Below are positions 9,276 to 17,391 of a stretch of 64,000 nucleotides of DNA, one piece after another. The translations under genes were made by a program, and so were the position numbers. The notes below the pieces were generated by a model, which made no database searches, was not told where the DNA came from, and saw nothing but the letters and a program-made list of their open reading frames with translations. How positions within the stretch are numbered: the first letter of the stretch is position 1; every line of letters begins with the position of its first letter. The DNA comes from Chloroflexota bacterium (GTDB taxonomy: Bacteria > Chloroflexota > Anaerolineae > CG2-30-64-16). Where the stretch lies: positions 55,738-119,737 of the forward strand of contig JAPLHB010000055.1 in NCBI GenBank assembly GCA_026389845.1, in the 5' to 3' direction.

Positions 9276-12200
9276 ATGAAGGGTGATTTCACGCGTAACA
9301 CGTTCGACCGGAGCAAGCACTACTCCGGGGTCCGGATGCAGCAGGGCCGGGTGCAGCTCGATGCCGACTGGAACGAGCAGGTTGACATCGCGGCCCACCA
9401 CAGCCGCGCGACCCATCGTGACGTGATCGGCATCTCGGGTGGCCCGAAAGGCAAAGACAGCCAGGGAAAGGATCTGGCAGGCTTCAAGGTGCTCGCCAAC
9501 CAGCCCCACCATCCCGGGAAGCTGCTCGTGACGAGCGGCCGCTACTACGTGAACGGTATCCTGTGCGAGAACGAGCAGGCGATCGAGGCGCCACCCCCGG
9601 CCGGATCAGGACCCCGGGTGGTCTATCTCGACGTGTGGGAGCGCCTCGTGACCGCGCTGGATGACGCGAATATCCGCGAGATCGCCCTCGGCGCGGCCGA
9701 CACCGCCACGCGCACGCAGGTAGCCTGGGAGGTCCGCAGCGCCGCCCTACCCGCGGGGACCTGGACGTGTGAGCGGCTTGCCGCCTGGCAGCCGCCGGAG
9801 GCTGCCGCTTCCCCCAGGCTCAGGGCACAGATTAAGCGCAGCGAGGGCCAGGCAGGGCCGTGCGATCCGCTGACCGGCGAATACCGTCACCTGGAGAACC
9901 AGCTCTACCGGGTTGAGGTGCATAAGGGCGGGCCGCGCAACCAGGCGACCTTCAAGTGGTCGCGCGACAACGGCTCGGTCGTTGCGCGTTGGACAAAGGT
10001 CGATGCGCAGGGCCGCCTGATCGTCAGCGCGGCGCCACAGATGCTGCAGGCGCTCCAGGAAGGCAAGTGGATCGAGGTTACGGACGCGAGCTACGAGCGC
10101 CAGCGCAAACCGGGCGTCATGGCGCGGCTGGCCCAGGCCGACGGCGACGCGCTAACGCTCCAGGCCGGCTCGGTCCAGAACCTGGAGCACCCGGCGGCCA
10201 CGAGTATTGACCTGACCAAGTTCACCGATCCGCAGTTGCGCCGCTGGGACTCGCCGGCCGGCCCTGCGGCTATGGTCAAGCCCGAGACGCAGGATTGGAT
10301 CGAGCTGGAGGAGGACATCCAGGTCTCTTTTGAGCCGGGCACGTATCGAACCGGCGACTATTGGCTGATCCCCGCACGCACGCTGATCAACAACATCCTC
10401 TGGCCCACGGAGAGCCAGGATCCCGCGTTCCGGCCGCCGGACGGGGTCACGCACCACTTCTGCCCGATCGCCCTGGTCACGGGGACGGGCGCCGGCCTCA
10501 ACGTCCGGGATTGCCGCAACCTGTTCCCGCCGCTTACCGCCATCACTGCGGAGGACGTCTCGTACGACGACAGCACGTGCGACATCGGCGCGGGGGTGCA
10601 GACGGTCCAGGATGCGTTGGATGCGCTGTGCCGCCGCGGGGGCCAGTGCAACATCGTGGTGAGCCGCGAGGCGGCGACGGGGGATTGGCGCAAGCTCATC
10701 GAGCAAATCCCGGAAGATAAGCGGAACCGCCTGCAAGTCTGCTTCCAGGCCGGCGATTTCGGGCTGGCCCACCCGGTGACCGTCAGCGGGCAGGGGCACC
10801 TGCGTGTCACCGGCTGCGGCCCCGCGACCCGCATCCGCGCCTCCCAGTCCGAGGCGGCGCTCGTGTTCGAGGGATGGCAGAGCGTGACGGTCGAGAACCT
10901 GGCCGTCGAGGCGGGTTTCGCCGGGCACACGGTGGCGCACGACCCGAAGCTGAACGGGGCGCTCATGTTTATCAACTGCGGGAGTGTGACGGTCGAGAAC
11001 GTCAGCGCGGCGTGCGCGGAAGGCCCCCGGCGGACCGTGGCATGCATCAGCGTGCTCAACCCCGACCCGAAGCCGCAGCAGCCGACGAGGCAGGTGGTAC
11101 GCATCCGGGGCTGCAACCTCACCCCGGGCCATGGGCAGACCGGCATCCTGGTCGCTAACGCGGGGCGGGTGCAGGTGGAAGACAACGTGCTCCGGCCCGC
11201 GGCGAGCAGCCAGGGGCCTTCGACGCCGCAAAGCCTGTTGCAAAGCCTGTTCCGGGATAGGGACTATCGGCAGGCGGTGGCCCGGCGGCTGGTGGCTAAT
11301 CCGCAACTCGTCCAACTCGTCCCGCAGCCGGGGCGCGTCGGCAAGGTGCAGTTCGAGGACTTTTCGGTCTACTTCGAGACACCGGCGACACTCACGCGCG
11401 CCTGGCACAACCTGATCCAGGAGCAAAAGCCGAAGGGCATCACGGACGCGCAGAAGCTGCGGAGCTACCTGGAGGAGCAGGTTGATGCGATCATCAGCGC
11501 CAAAGGAATGGTCGGCCGCGCGGCAGAGGGGAACGAGCCGAAGTGGCGCAAGGCCTTCGGCGACTGGTACGCGACAATGGAGAAGAAGTACAGCGACGAG
11601 TTGCAGCATGGCGAAAAGATCAGCGACGAGACGCGCGCCAGGCTGCGCGGTGAGCTGCTTTCCAAGCTGCGCGTCGGCACCTGGCAGGAACCAGACCAGC
11701 GGCGGAGCGTCACGGTCACCTACGGCGGTTTCTCCGTGCGCTTCGACACCGACCCCGATTTGGTGAGCGACTGGCAGAAGCTGGTGGACACCGCGAAGCC
11801 GACGAACATCCGCAAGGCGCTGGAGTTGGTGGATTTCCTGCGCAACCGGGCGGCGCAGATGCTTTACCAGGGCTGCGCGGCGGAGGGGTTGGCGGGGTTC
11901 AAGAACTGGCTGGCTGCCGCGGCCACGGAGCACCGGCCGACTGCGGACGCAGGGATCGTGATCGCGGGCGCCGCACAGCCCGACGTCCGGGTGATGAACA
12001 ACACCCTGACCGGCGTCTTGCGGGGGGTACACATCGGTGTGAGTCACGAGAATGCTGCGCGCACGAATCGCGACCAGATCAACCGGGCGGTGGTAACGGG
12101 CAACACGGTGGAGGTAACAGTCACCCGCCTGACCGCGGAGGCGGCGCACGGGATCTTCGGCGGCAACTGCCAGAGCCTGGTGGTGGAGAACAACCTGGTG

Positions 12201-12440
12201 CGGGTGAGCCGGCCTGCGTGGATGGAAGCGACCGGCATCAAGGTCGTTGGCCTGCTGGGGCCGATGATCATCATCCGGCAGAACCACATAGCGAACGCGA
12301 CGACCGGCATCCACGTGCAGCCGATCGCGGGCAGCCAGACCGGCTCGGTACAGTGGCTGGCGGGCGACAACCTGACGCAAGGCGCCCTGTTCGCGGTGCT
12401 CGCGCCGCCGACGGTGCGGAACGCAGGGACGGTGTCGTAG
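9276..12440 (+). CDS. DUF6519 / right-handed beta-helix tail protein with inserted helical repeats
   Basis: 1054 aa. The N-terminus MKGDFTRNTFDRSKHYSGVR plus QLDADWNEQVDI is the DUF6519 signature found at the end of large phage-tail-like operons. Residues about 440-670 and 880-1040 look like right-handed parallel beta-helix rungs (VTVENLAVEAG, VTVENVSAACA, VVENNLVRVS). Between them (about 680-880) lies a helical insert with two related ~50-residue units, FSVYFETPATLTRAWHNLI and FSVRFDTDPDLVSDWQKLV. The protein is a candidate host-contact fibre. Last gene of the module; 35 bp beyond its stop is a strong promoter for an RNA gene. Confidence 0.75.
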   Translation: MKGDFTRNTFDRSKHYSGVRMQQGRVQLDADWNEQVDIAAHHSRATHRDVIGISGGPKGKDSQGKDLAGFKVLANQPHHPGKLLVTSGRYYVNGILCENEQAIEAPPPAGSGPRVVYLDVWERLVTALDDANIREIALGAADTATRTQVAWEVRSAALPAGTWTCERLAAWQPPEAAASPRLRAQIKRSEGQAGPCDPLTGEYRHLENQLYRVEVHKGGPRNQATFKWSRDNGSVVARWTKVDAQGRLIVSAAPQMLQALQEGKWIEVTDASYERQRKPGVMARLAQADGDALTLQAGSVQNLEHPAATSIDLTKFTDPQLRRWDSPAGPAAMVKPETQDWIELEEDIQVSFEPGTYRTGDYWLIPARTLINNILWPTESQDPAFRPPDGVTHHFCPIALVTGTGAGLNVRDCRNLFPPLTAITAEDVSYDDSTCDIGAGVQTVQDALDALCRRGGQCNIVVSREAATGDWRKLIEQIPEDKRNRLQVCFQAGDFGLAHPVTVSGQGHLRVTGCGPATRIRASQSEAALVFEGWQSVTVENLAVEAGFAGHTVAHDPKLNGALMFINCGSVTVENVSAACAEGPRRTVACISVLNPDPKPQQPTRQVVRIRGCNLTPGHGQTGILVANAGRVQVEDNVLRPAASSQGPSTPQSLLQSLFRDRDYRQAVARRLVANPQLVQLVPQPGRVGKVQFEDFSVYFETPATLTRAWHNLIQEQKPKGITDAQKLRSYLEEQVDAIISAKGMVGRAAEGNEPKWRKAFGDWYATMEKKYSDELQHGEKISDETRARLRGELLSKLRVGTWQEPDQRRSVTVTYGGFSVRFDTDPDLVSDWQKLVDTAKPTNIRKALELVDFLRNRAAQMLYQGCAAEGLAGFKNWLAAAATEHRPTADAGIVIAGAAQPDVRVMNNTLTGVLRGVHIGVSHENAARTNRDQINRAVVTGNTVEVTVTRLTAEAAHGIFGGNCQSLVVENNLVRVSRPAWMEATGIKVVGLLGPMIIIRQNHIANATTGIHVQPIAGSQTGSVQWLAGDNLTQGALFAVLAPPTVRNAGTVS

Positions 12441-12474
12441 CGGGCAGTACTGCAAAATTACGCCAAGAAAACGC

Positions 12475-12503
12475 TTGACAAGCTGAGCGTGTCGCAGTAT
12501 AAT
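12475..12503 (+). promoter_or_regulatory. Consensus sigma70-type promoter of RNA gene 1
   Basis: TTGACA (12475-12480) and TATAAT (12498-12503) are both perfect consensus hexamers separated by 17 bp. The predicted start falls at about 12509-12511, exactly where the complementary-ended RNA begins. No ORF follows. Confidence 0.85.
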
Positions 12504-12509
12504 AGCGAT

Positions 12510-12691
12510 TGGTGACCAACCCCAGGTGGGGCAAGGTCTTTGACATGAAGAAGACGCTGGGCGGCCTTTAGATCTGGGTTACACCTCTTCGACGGTAGAC
12601 GCTTTTGCTAATCAACGTGTTTGGGCAAGATGGTTCGAGTCCAGGTCACCAGGAAGCGGGCAAGGGTGTTATCCTTGGCCCGCTTTCTTTT
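12510..12691 (+). ncRNA. Putative structured small RNA 1 with tRNA-like closing stem and T-loop
   Basis: Begins at the predicted start of the consensus promoter and ends in an intrinsic terminator. The 5' end TTGGTGACC pairs with GGTCACCAG at 12644-12652 (8 Watson-Crick pairs plus one G-T). Directly inside the 3' strand lies GGTTCGAGTCC, a textbook tRNA T-loop, closed by 3 bp (TGG/CCA), so stem plus T-arm total about 12 bp as in tRNA. Interior hairpins include CCCC-AGGT-GGGG, GTCTT/AAGAC and TTTTGC/GCAAGA. It does not fit a tRNA cloverleaf or tmRNA. Bacterial Y RNAs also carry tRNA-like modules and are one possible class. The RNA call is well supported; the class is unknown. Confidence 0.65.
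12654..12691 (+). terminator. Intrinsic terminator of RNA gene 1
   Basis: AAGCGGGCAAGG pairs with CCTTGGCCCGCTT (one bulged G) around a 7-nt loop, followed by TTTCTTTT. It begins 2 nt after the closing stem of RNA 1. Confidence 0.85.
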
Positions 12692-12721
12692 GTGCGCCAG
12701 GCATGGAGTGCGCAAGGACAG

Positions 12722-12750
12722 TTGTGAATTTCACAGAACCCGATTACAAT
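12722..12750 (+). promoter_or_regulatory. Sigma70-like promoter of putative RNA gene 2
   Basis: TTGTGA (12722-12727) and TACAAT (12745-12750) with a 17-bp spacer. The expected start is near 12755, at the CCTCA that pairs with TGAGG just before the downstream terminator. Confidence 0.55.
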
Positions 12751-12753
12751 GCA

Positions 12754-12934
12754 CCTCAGTTAACGTGATGAAGCTGACCAGGTCGCCACTGGCCGGCTTC
12801 GCACCCGAGTCCTGTCCCAAAGGGATGGTTCCCAATCAATCCCAGGAACCGGGCTTCGCAGCCCTCATTGTAGTACGGCTGTTCTTGACGAACAAATGAG
12901 GTCGCGGCCCTTCATCTTGGGGCCGCGACTTTTT
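12754..12934 (+). ncRNA. Putative structured small RNA 2
   Basis: About 150 nt between a promoter-like sequence and a strong terminator, without a credible ORF. The ends are complementary: CCTCA at 12754-12758 with TGAGG at 12897-12901, extendable through GTT/AAC. Inside are several short perfect hairpins: CCAG/CTGG, TCCC-AAA-GGGA, GGTTCC/GGAACC and GGGCT-TCGC-AGCCC. The organisation (promoter, closed ends, terminator) parallels RNA 1, but the sequences are not clearly related. No known family was recognised; 6S RNA would have a similar size but its central bubble was not evident. Confidence 0.5.
12901..12934 (+). terminator. Intrinsic terminator of RNA gene 2, just upstream of the helicase gene
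   Basis: Perfect 10-bp stem GTCGCGGCCC / GGGCCGCGAC with a 9-nt loop followed by TTTTT. It ends 24 bp before the helicase ATG, so it either isolates the defence operon from the upstream RNA genes or acts as a leader attenuator for it. Confidence 0.85.
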
Positions 12935-12958
12935 ACGTTCTTGCAGCTTGAGAGTTCT

Positions 12959-15900
12959 ATGGCCCGACTTGAAGACCTGACCCGCGGCGCCGCTGTGCGG
13001 GGCATCTTGCCCGGCGGTCTCGTCACGGTCGTGGACGTGAAGTGGTATGGCACGGCCGTCGTCGAACTGACCTACAAGGACGCCAGCGGCCGCCCCGGCA
13101 ACCAACTGATTTACCGGGACGACGAGACGCGGTTGGAAGTCGTCACCGCGGGCCGGCCGTGGAGCTTCGACGCCGACGGCGAGTTGCTGCGCCTGGTCTC
13201 GGAAGCGCAACGCATCCGCCTGGCGCACCTTTTCGACCCCATCCTGGCTGTCCACACCTCGCTGATCGAGCCGCTGCCGCACCAGATCACTGCCGTCTAC
13301 GAGCAGATGCTGCCGCGCCAGCCGTTGCGCTTCCTGCTGGCCGATGATCCTGGCTCGGGTAAGACGATCATGGCCGGGTTGCTCATCAAGGAACTGTTGA
13401 TCCGCGGCGACCTGCGGCGCTGCCTGGTCGTCTGTCCGGGCAGCCTGGCCGAGCAGTGGCAGGATGAGCTCTACCACCGTTTCCATCTCCCCTTCGAAAT
13501 CCTGACCAACGATCGTATCGAGACCGCACGAACCGGCAACGTCTTCCAGGAGATGCCGCTCTTGATCGCGCGGCTGGATAAGCTGGCGCGCAATGACGAC
13601 CTGCAGGCCAAGCTGCTGTTGACTGATTGGGATCTGGTAGTCTGCGACGAGGCGCACAAGATGTCGGCCTCGTATTTCGGTGGCGAGATCAGCTACACCC
13701 AGCGCTACCGGCTGGGCCAGCGGCTGGGCGGGATTGCGCGCCACTTCCTGCTGATGACGGCCACGCCACACAACGGTAAGGAAGATGACTTCGAGCTCTT
13801 CATGGCGCTGCTCGATGCCGACCGCTTCGAGGGTCGCGTCCGCGATGGCGTGCACACCTCGGACGCGTCTGACCTGATGCGCCGGTTGCCCAAGGAACAA
13901 CTCCTCAAGTTCGACGGCCGGCCGCTTTTTCCGGAGCGACTGGCCTACACCGTGCCCTACCAGCTTTCCGCACTCGAAGCGCGGTTGTACCACGACGTCA
14001 CCCAATATGTCCAGGAGGAGTTCAACCGGGCGGATGCGCTGGAAAGCGAAGGGCGCAAGGGCACGATCGGCTTCGCCCTGACCATCCTACAGCGCCGCCT
14101 GGCGTCGTCGCCGGAAGCGATCTACCAGTCGCTCAAGCGGCGGCGTGAGCGGCTGGAGCGGCGGCGGCGCGAGACGGATCTGCTCAGCCGGGGCGCGACC
14201 CAGACCTGTCAGGTCTCCGAAGACCTGACAGGTCTCGCTGGTCTCGCTTCACCGGACGACCTCGCCGACCTGGAGGATGCGCCGGCCGAAGAAGTGGAGC
14301 GGATCGAGGAGGAGCTGGTTGACCAGGCTACCGCCGCGCGCACGGTGGCCGAGCTGCGCGTCGAGATCGGCATGTTGCAGCGTCTGGAAATGCTGGCGCT
14401 GGAGGTGCGCCGCTCGGGCACGGATCGCAAGTGGGAGGAGCTGGGGAAGATCATTGCGGATTTGCGATTGCCGATTGCGGATTCTCACCTCCACGACGAA
14501 CGATCGGGCAATCAGGTCAATCCGAAATCGGAAATCCGAAATCACAAATTGATCATCTTCACCGAGCATCGCGACACCCTCAGATACCTGGCAGATCGCA
14601 TCCGCACGCTGCTCGGCCGGCCCGAGGCGGTCGTCATCATTCACGGCGGGATGGGGCGCGAGGAGCGCAAGCGGGCGCAAGAGGGTTTCACCCAGGACAA
14701 GGAAGTCCAGGTGCTGGTGGCGACCGACGCGGCCGGCGAAGGCATCAACCTCCAGCGCGCCCACCTGATGATCAACTACGATCTGCCGTGGAACCCCAAC
14801 CGGTTGGAGCAGCGCTTCGGCCGCATCCACCGCATCGGCCAGACCGAGGTTTGCCACCTGTGGAATCTGGTGGCGCAGGAGACGCGCGAGGGCGACGTCT
14901 ATCTGACGCTGCTACGCAAACTGGAGCGGGAGCGTGAAGCTCTCGGCGGCGCAGTCTTCGACGTACTGGGCCGCGCGCTGGATGGCGTTGAGCTGCGCAA
15001 GCTGATGATCGAGGCGATCCGTTACGGCGACCGCCCCGAGGTGCGCGCCCGCCTGAACCAGGTGGTGGAAGGCGCGCTGGACCGTGATCGGCTGCGCGAT
15101 CTGCTGGCGGATCGTGCCCTGGCGCACGACGTAATGGATGCCAGTGCGGTCGAGCGCATCCGCCTGGACATGGCGCGGCTGGAAGCGCGCAAGTTGCAGC
15201 CCCATTTCATCGCCGGCTTCTTCAAAGCCGCGTTCGTGCACCTGGGGGGCACGTTGCGGGAGCGCGAGGCCGGCCGCTACGAGATCAGCCACGTGCCGGC
15301 GCTCATCCGCCAACGCGATCGCGTGATTGGCACGGGCGAGCCGGTGCTGACCCGGTATGAACGCATCTGTTTCGAGAAGACGCTCATCGCCGTGCCGGGC
15401 AAGCCGCTGGCGGCCTTCCTCTGCCCCGGCCACCCACTGCTGGACGCCACCATTGATCTGATGCTGGAGCGCTACCGCGACCTGATGAAGCAGGGCGCGA
15501 TCCTGGTGCACGAAAACGACCCGGGTGAAAACCTGCGTGCGTTGTTCTACCTGGAGCACAGCATCCAGGACGCGCGACCGGGTGGCAGCGGGGGCCGGCG
15601 CGTGGTCTCTCGCCGTCTGCAGTTTGTGGAACTCCCTCTCCCCTCGCTCCCCTCCCCCAAGGTTGGGGGAGGGGATGGGGGTGGGGGCTGCGCCCGCGAT
15701 GCCGGCCCAGCCCCGTACCTGGACTACCGCCCATTGCGGGACGACGAGCGGGCACTGGTGGCGGCGGTCGTTGAGCAGGCGCTCAACCACCAAGATCTGG
15801 AGGGACAAGCCATCGCCTGCGCCATCCAGGATCTGGTGCCGCGGCACTTGGACGAGGTGCGCCGCGTGCGCGAGCCTCTGATCGCCAAGACGATTGCCGC

Positions 15901-16324
15901 CGTGAAGGATCGCCTGACCAAAGAGATCGCCTACTGGGACCACCGCGCCGAGGAGCTGAAGGCGCAGGAGCTGGCCGGCCGCGTCAATGCCAAGATCAAC
16001 TCCAGCAAGGCGCGCCAGCGGGCCGACGAACTGGAAACGCGGCTGCGGGCTCGCCTGGCCGAGCTGGAGCAGGAACGGCAGATCGCCGCGCTCCCGCCGG
16101 CCGTCATTGGCGCGGCGCTGATCGTGCCCGGGGGCTTGCTGGCCCGCCTACGCGGTCAGCGCCGGGCTGCGCCTGGTCTCTTCGCCCGTGAGACCAAGCG
16201 CGTCGAAGAAGCCGCGATGGCCGCGGTCATGGCCGCTGAGCGGGCGCTGAGCCATGAACCCCGCGATGTTGGCCGCGAGAACCGGGGTTACGATACTCTA
16301 TCTATGGGTTCTCAAGAGCGATAA
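12959..16324 (+). CDS. SNF2-like DEAH helicase of a DUF1156/DUF499 defence locus (3' end cut by IS)
   Basis: 1121 aa as it stands. ATG 12959 (MARLEDLTRGAAVRGI) is preferred over the track start at 12896, which lies inside the terminator. Motifs: Walker A DDPGSGKTIMAG (about 128), DEAH in VVCDEAHKM (about 227), TATPHNG (about 265), and helicase C motif QRFGRIHRIGQ (about 618). Long C-terminal helical region. The last 9 codons (TLSMGSQER) are IS sequence; the true C-terminal DUF3883 domain continues at 17392. Three in-frame repeat inserts occur: the AGACCTGTCAGGTCT palindrome at 14202-14235, a CCGAAATC/GCGATT-type stretch at 14453-14549 and a C/G-rich palindrome near 15651. Likely a dsDNA translocase. 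Confidence 0.85.
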   Translation: MARLEDLTRGAAVRGILPGGLVTVVDVKWYGTAVVELTYKDASGRPGNQLIYRDDETRLEVVTAGRPWSFDADGELLRLVSEAQRIRLAHLFDPILAVHTSLIEPLPHQITAVYEQMLPRQPLRFLLADDPGSGKTIMAGLLIKELLIRGDLRRCLVVCPGSLAEQWQDELYHRFHLPFEILTNDRIETARTGNVFQEMPLLIARLDKLARNDDLQAKLLLTDWDLVVCDEAHKMSASYFGGEISYTQRYRLGQRLGGIARHFLLMTATPHNGKEDDFELFMALLDADRFEGRVRDGVHTSDASDLMRRLPKEQLLKFDGRPLFPERLAYTVPYQLSALEARLYHDVTQYVQEEFNRADALESEGRKGTIGFALTILQRRLASSPEAIYQSLKRRRERLERRRRETDLLSRGATQTCQVSEDLTGLAGLASPDDLADLEDAPAEEVERIEEELVDQATAARTVAELRVEIGMLQRLEMLALEVRRSGTDRKWEELGKIIADLRLPIADSHLHDERSGNQVNPKSEIRNHKLIIFTEHRDTLRYLADRIRTLLGRPEAVVIIHGGMGREERKRAQEGFTQDKEVQVLVATDAAGEGINLQRAHLMINYDLPWNPNRLEQRFGRIHRIGQTEVCHLWNLVAQETREGDVYLTLLRKLEREREALGGAVFDVLGRALDGVELRKLMIEAIRYGDRPEVRARLNQVVEGALDRDRLRDLLADRALAHDVMDASAVERIRLDMARLEARKLQPHFIAGFFKAAFVHLGGTLREREAGRYEISHVPALIRQRDRVIGTGEPVLTRYERICFEKTLIAVPGKPLAAFLCPGHPLLDATIDLMLERYRDLMKQGAILVHENDPGENLRALFYLEHSIQDARPGGSGGRRVVSRRLQFVELPLPSLPSPKVGGGDGGGGCARDAGPAPYLDYRPLRDDERALVAAVVEQALNHQDLEGQAIACAIQDLVPRHLDEVRRVREPLIAKTIAAVKDRLTKEIAYWDHRAEELKAQELAGRVNAKINSSKARQRADELETRLRARLAELEQERQIAALPPAVIGAALIVPGGLLARLRGQRRAAPGLFARETKRVEEAAMAAVMAAERALSHEPRDVGRENRGYDTLSMGSQER
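14202..14235. repeat. In-frame palindromic repeat, AGACCTGTCAGGTCT family (helicase copy)
   Basis: AGACCTGTCAGGTCT, a 4-nt loop, then its exact reverse complement AGACCTGACAGGTCT. It lies in frame in a low-complexity linker between the two helicase lobes. Further copies are inside the YgeY and hydantoinase genes. Confidence 0.85.
14453..14549. repeat. In-frame degenerate short tandem repeat (GCGGATT/CGAAATC type) in helicase gene
   Basis: A run of GCGGATTTGCGATTGCCGAT-type units, a spacer, then TCCGAAATCGGAAATCCGAA-type units, encoding a stretch absent from the expected helicase linker just before LIIFTEHRDTLRYL. Same repeat class as those in the methylase, DUF499 and amidohydrolase genes. 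Confidence 0.7.
15632..15690. repeat. In-frame C/G-tract palindrome in helicase gene
   Basis: C-rich then G-rich tract centred on the perfect palindrome CCTCCCCCAA-GG-TTGGGGGAGG (15651-15672). It encodes a Pro/Gly-rich linker. Related tracts occur at 56730-56805 and 61563-61644. Confidence 0.75.
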
Positions 16325-17391
16325 GCGCACTTTGACATAATGGCTGTTTTGGTGGCATCCTTAAGGTTATCCTGAACCCAAGCAAGGAGGCTCCCATGAA
16401 CGGCTTAACCGACTATATCACCGAACGGCCCTGGGTGGATACCATCACCGCCTGGTATGTGCATATCGACGACGCCTATCAACGGCTGCTGGCTAAACGT
16501 GGGCGGCCGTTGCGGACCAACGGGCCAGAGCCGAGCTTTTCGGATAGCGAGGTCATCACCCTCTCGTTGATCAGCGAGACCTTCTTTCAAGGCCATGAAG
16601 ACGTCGCCTACGCTTTCGTGGCCCAGTACCATCGGGACCTGTTTCCCAAGCTGATTGACTTGGATCGTTTCAACGTGCGCCGACGGGAACTCATCGCCGT
16701 GATCGAAGCGATCCGGCGGGATTTGCGGGATCAGAAGCTGGATCGCACCGACCGCGTGCGCCTGGTCGATAGTGCCCCCATCGCCCTGATGACCTACAGC
16801 CGCGGCGCTCGCTGTCAAAGCGTGATCGGCAGTGAGTATTTCGGCGTCGTGACCAGCAAGAAAAGCAAGGTGTTCGGCTTACGCTTGCATGCCACGGTGA
16901 CCGTCGACCAACTCATTGACGAATGGCTCCTGGCGCCTGCCTCCATACCCGATGGGAAAGTGCTCGAAACCCTCGTGCTGGACTGTCGAGACCTCGATAT
17001 CATCGGTGACAAAGGCTATGTCGACGCCGACCTGGAAGACTGGTTGTGGCAACAGCGCGGTATCCACCTCCTGCCCTTACGCCGCGACAACCCAAAAAAG
17101 CAGTGGCCTGACGACATCCGGCGCATCCTGGGCCGCATCCGTCATCGCGTCGAGACCGTTTTCAGCACGTTGACCACGGTGTTCAATGTCGAACGCCCGC
17201 GCGGCCGCACGTTGGCTGGGCACGTAGTGCGAATCGCCACCTGCATCCTGGCTCACACGCTCAGTTTCTTCATGGTGTAACCGACCGACTGCAGGGCTGC
17301 CATTCTACGCAAAGGTGCTGTACCACAGCGCTCAGTTTCGTGCCGCCTGCGTCTGGGCGCCGGCTGTCGCAATAACAACCCATAGATAGAG
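16296..17391 (+). mobile_element. IS982-family insertion sequence, 1096 bp, 7-bp target duplication
   Basis: Terminal inverted repeats CTCTATCTATGGGTT (16296-16310) and AACCCATAGATAGAG (17377-17391) are a perfect 15-bp match. The flanking direct repeat TACGATA at 16289-16295 and 17392-17398 is the target duplication. One transposase gene fills the element. Removing the element and one duplication restores GGTTACGATATCGAATCC, which reads GYDIES in the helicase frame, proving a precise insertion into that gene. Ends and duplication are unmutated, so the insertion is recent. Confidence 0.93.
16396..17280 (+). CDS. IS982-family transposase
   Basis: 294 aa, full family length. N-terminal SFSDSEVITLSLISE is typical of IS982. 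DDE residues are plausible at LVDSAPI (first D), GDKGYVD (second D) and HRVETVFS (E). ATG has an AAGGAGG ribosome-binding site 8 nt upstream. The reading frame is intact, so the element may be active. The C-terminal RGRTLAGHVVRIATCILAHT is the usual family ending. Confidence 0.9.
   Translation: MNGLTDYITERPWVDTITAWYVHIDDAYQRLLAKRGRPLRTNGPEPSFSDSEVITLSLISETFFQGHEDVAYAFVAQYHRDLFPKLIDLDRFNVRRRELIAVIEAIRRDLRDQKLDRTDRVRLVDSAPIALMTYSRGARCQSVIGSEYFGVVTSKKSKVFGLRLHATVTVDQLIDEWLLAPASIPDGKVLETLVLDCRDLDIIGDKGYVDADLEDWLWQQRGIHLLPLRRDNPKKQWPDDIRRILGRIRHRVETVFSTLTTVFNVERPRGRTLAGHVVRIATCILAHTLSFFMV

Noticed and set aside
10152-12455. 767-aa antisense ORF under the DUF6519 gene
   Set aside because: Shadow of a GC-rich gene: arginine/leucine/histidine-rich, no domain, fully covered by a well-supported gene on the other strand.
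12511-12652. tRNA or tmRNA gene
   Set aside because: The T-loop and paired ends are present, but there is no D-arm or anticodon arm of standard size, the length (~140 nt) fits neither class, and no tag-peptide frame is apparent.
12621-12899. 92-aa ORF across the RNA genes
   Set aside because: It crosses a terminator and a promoter, is arginine/cysteine-biased and has no ribosome-binding site; best explained as chance.
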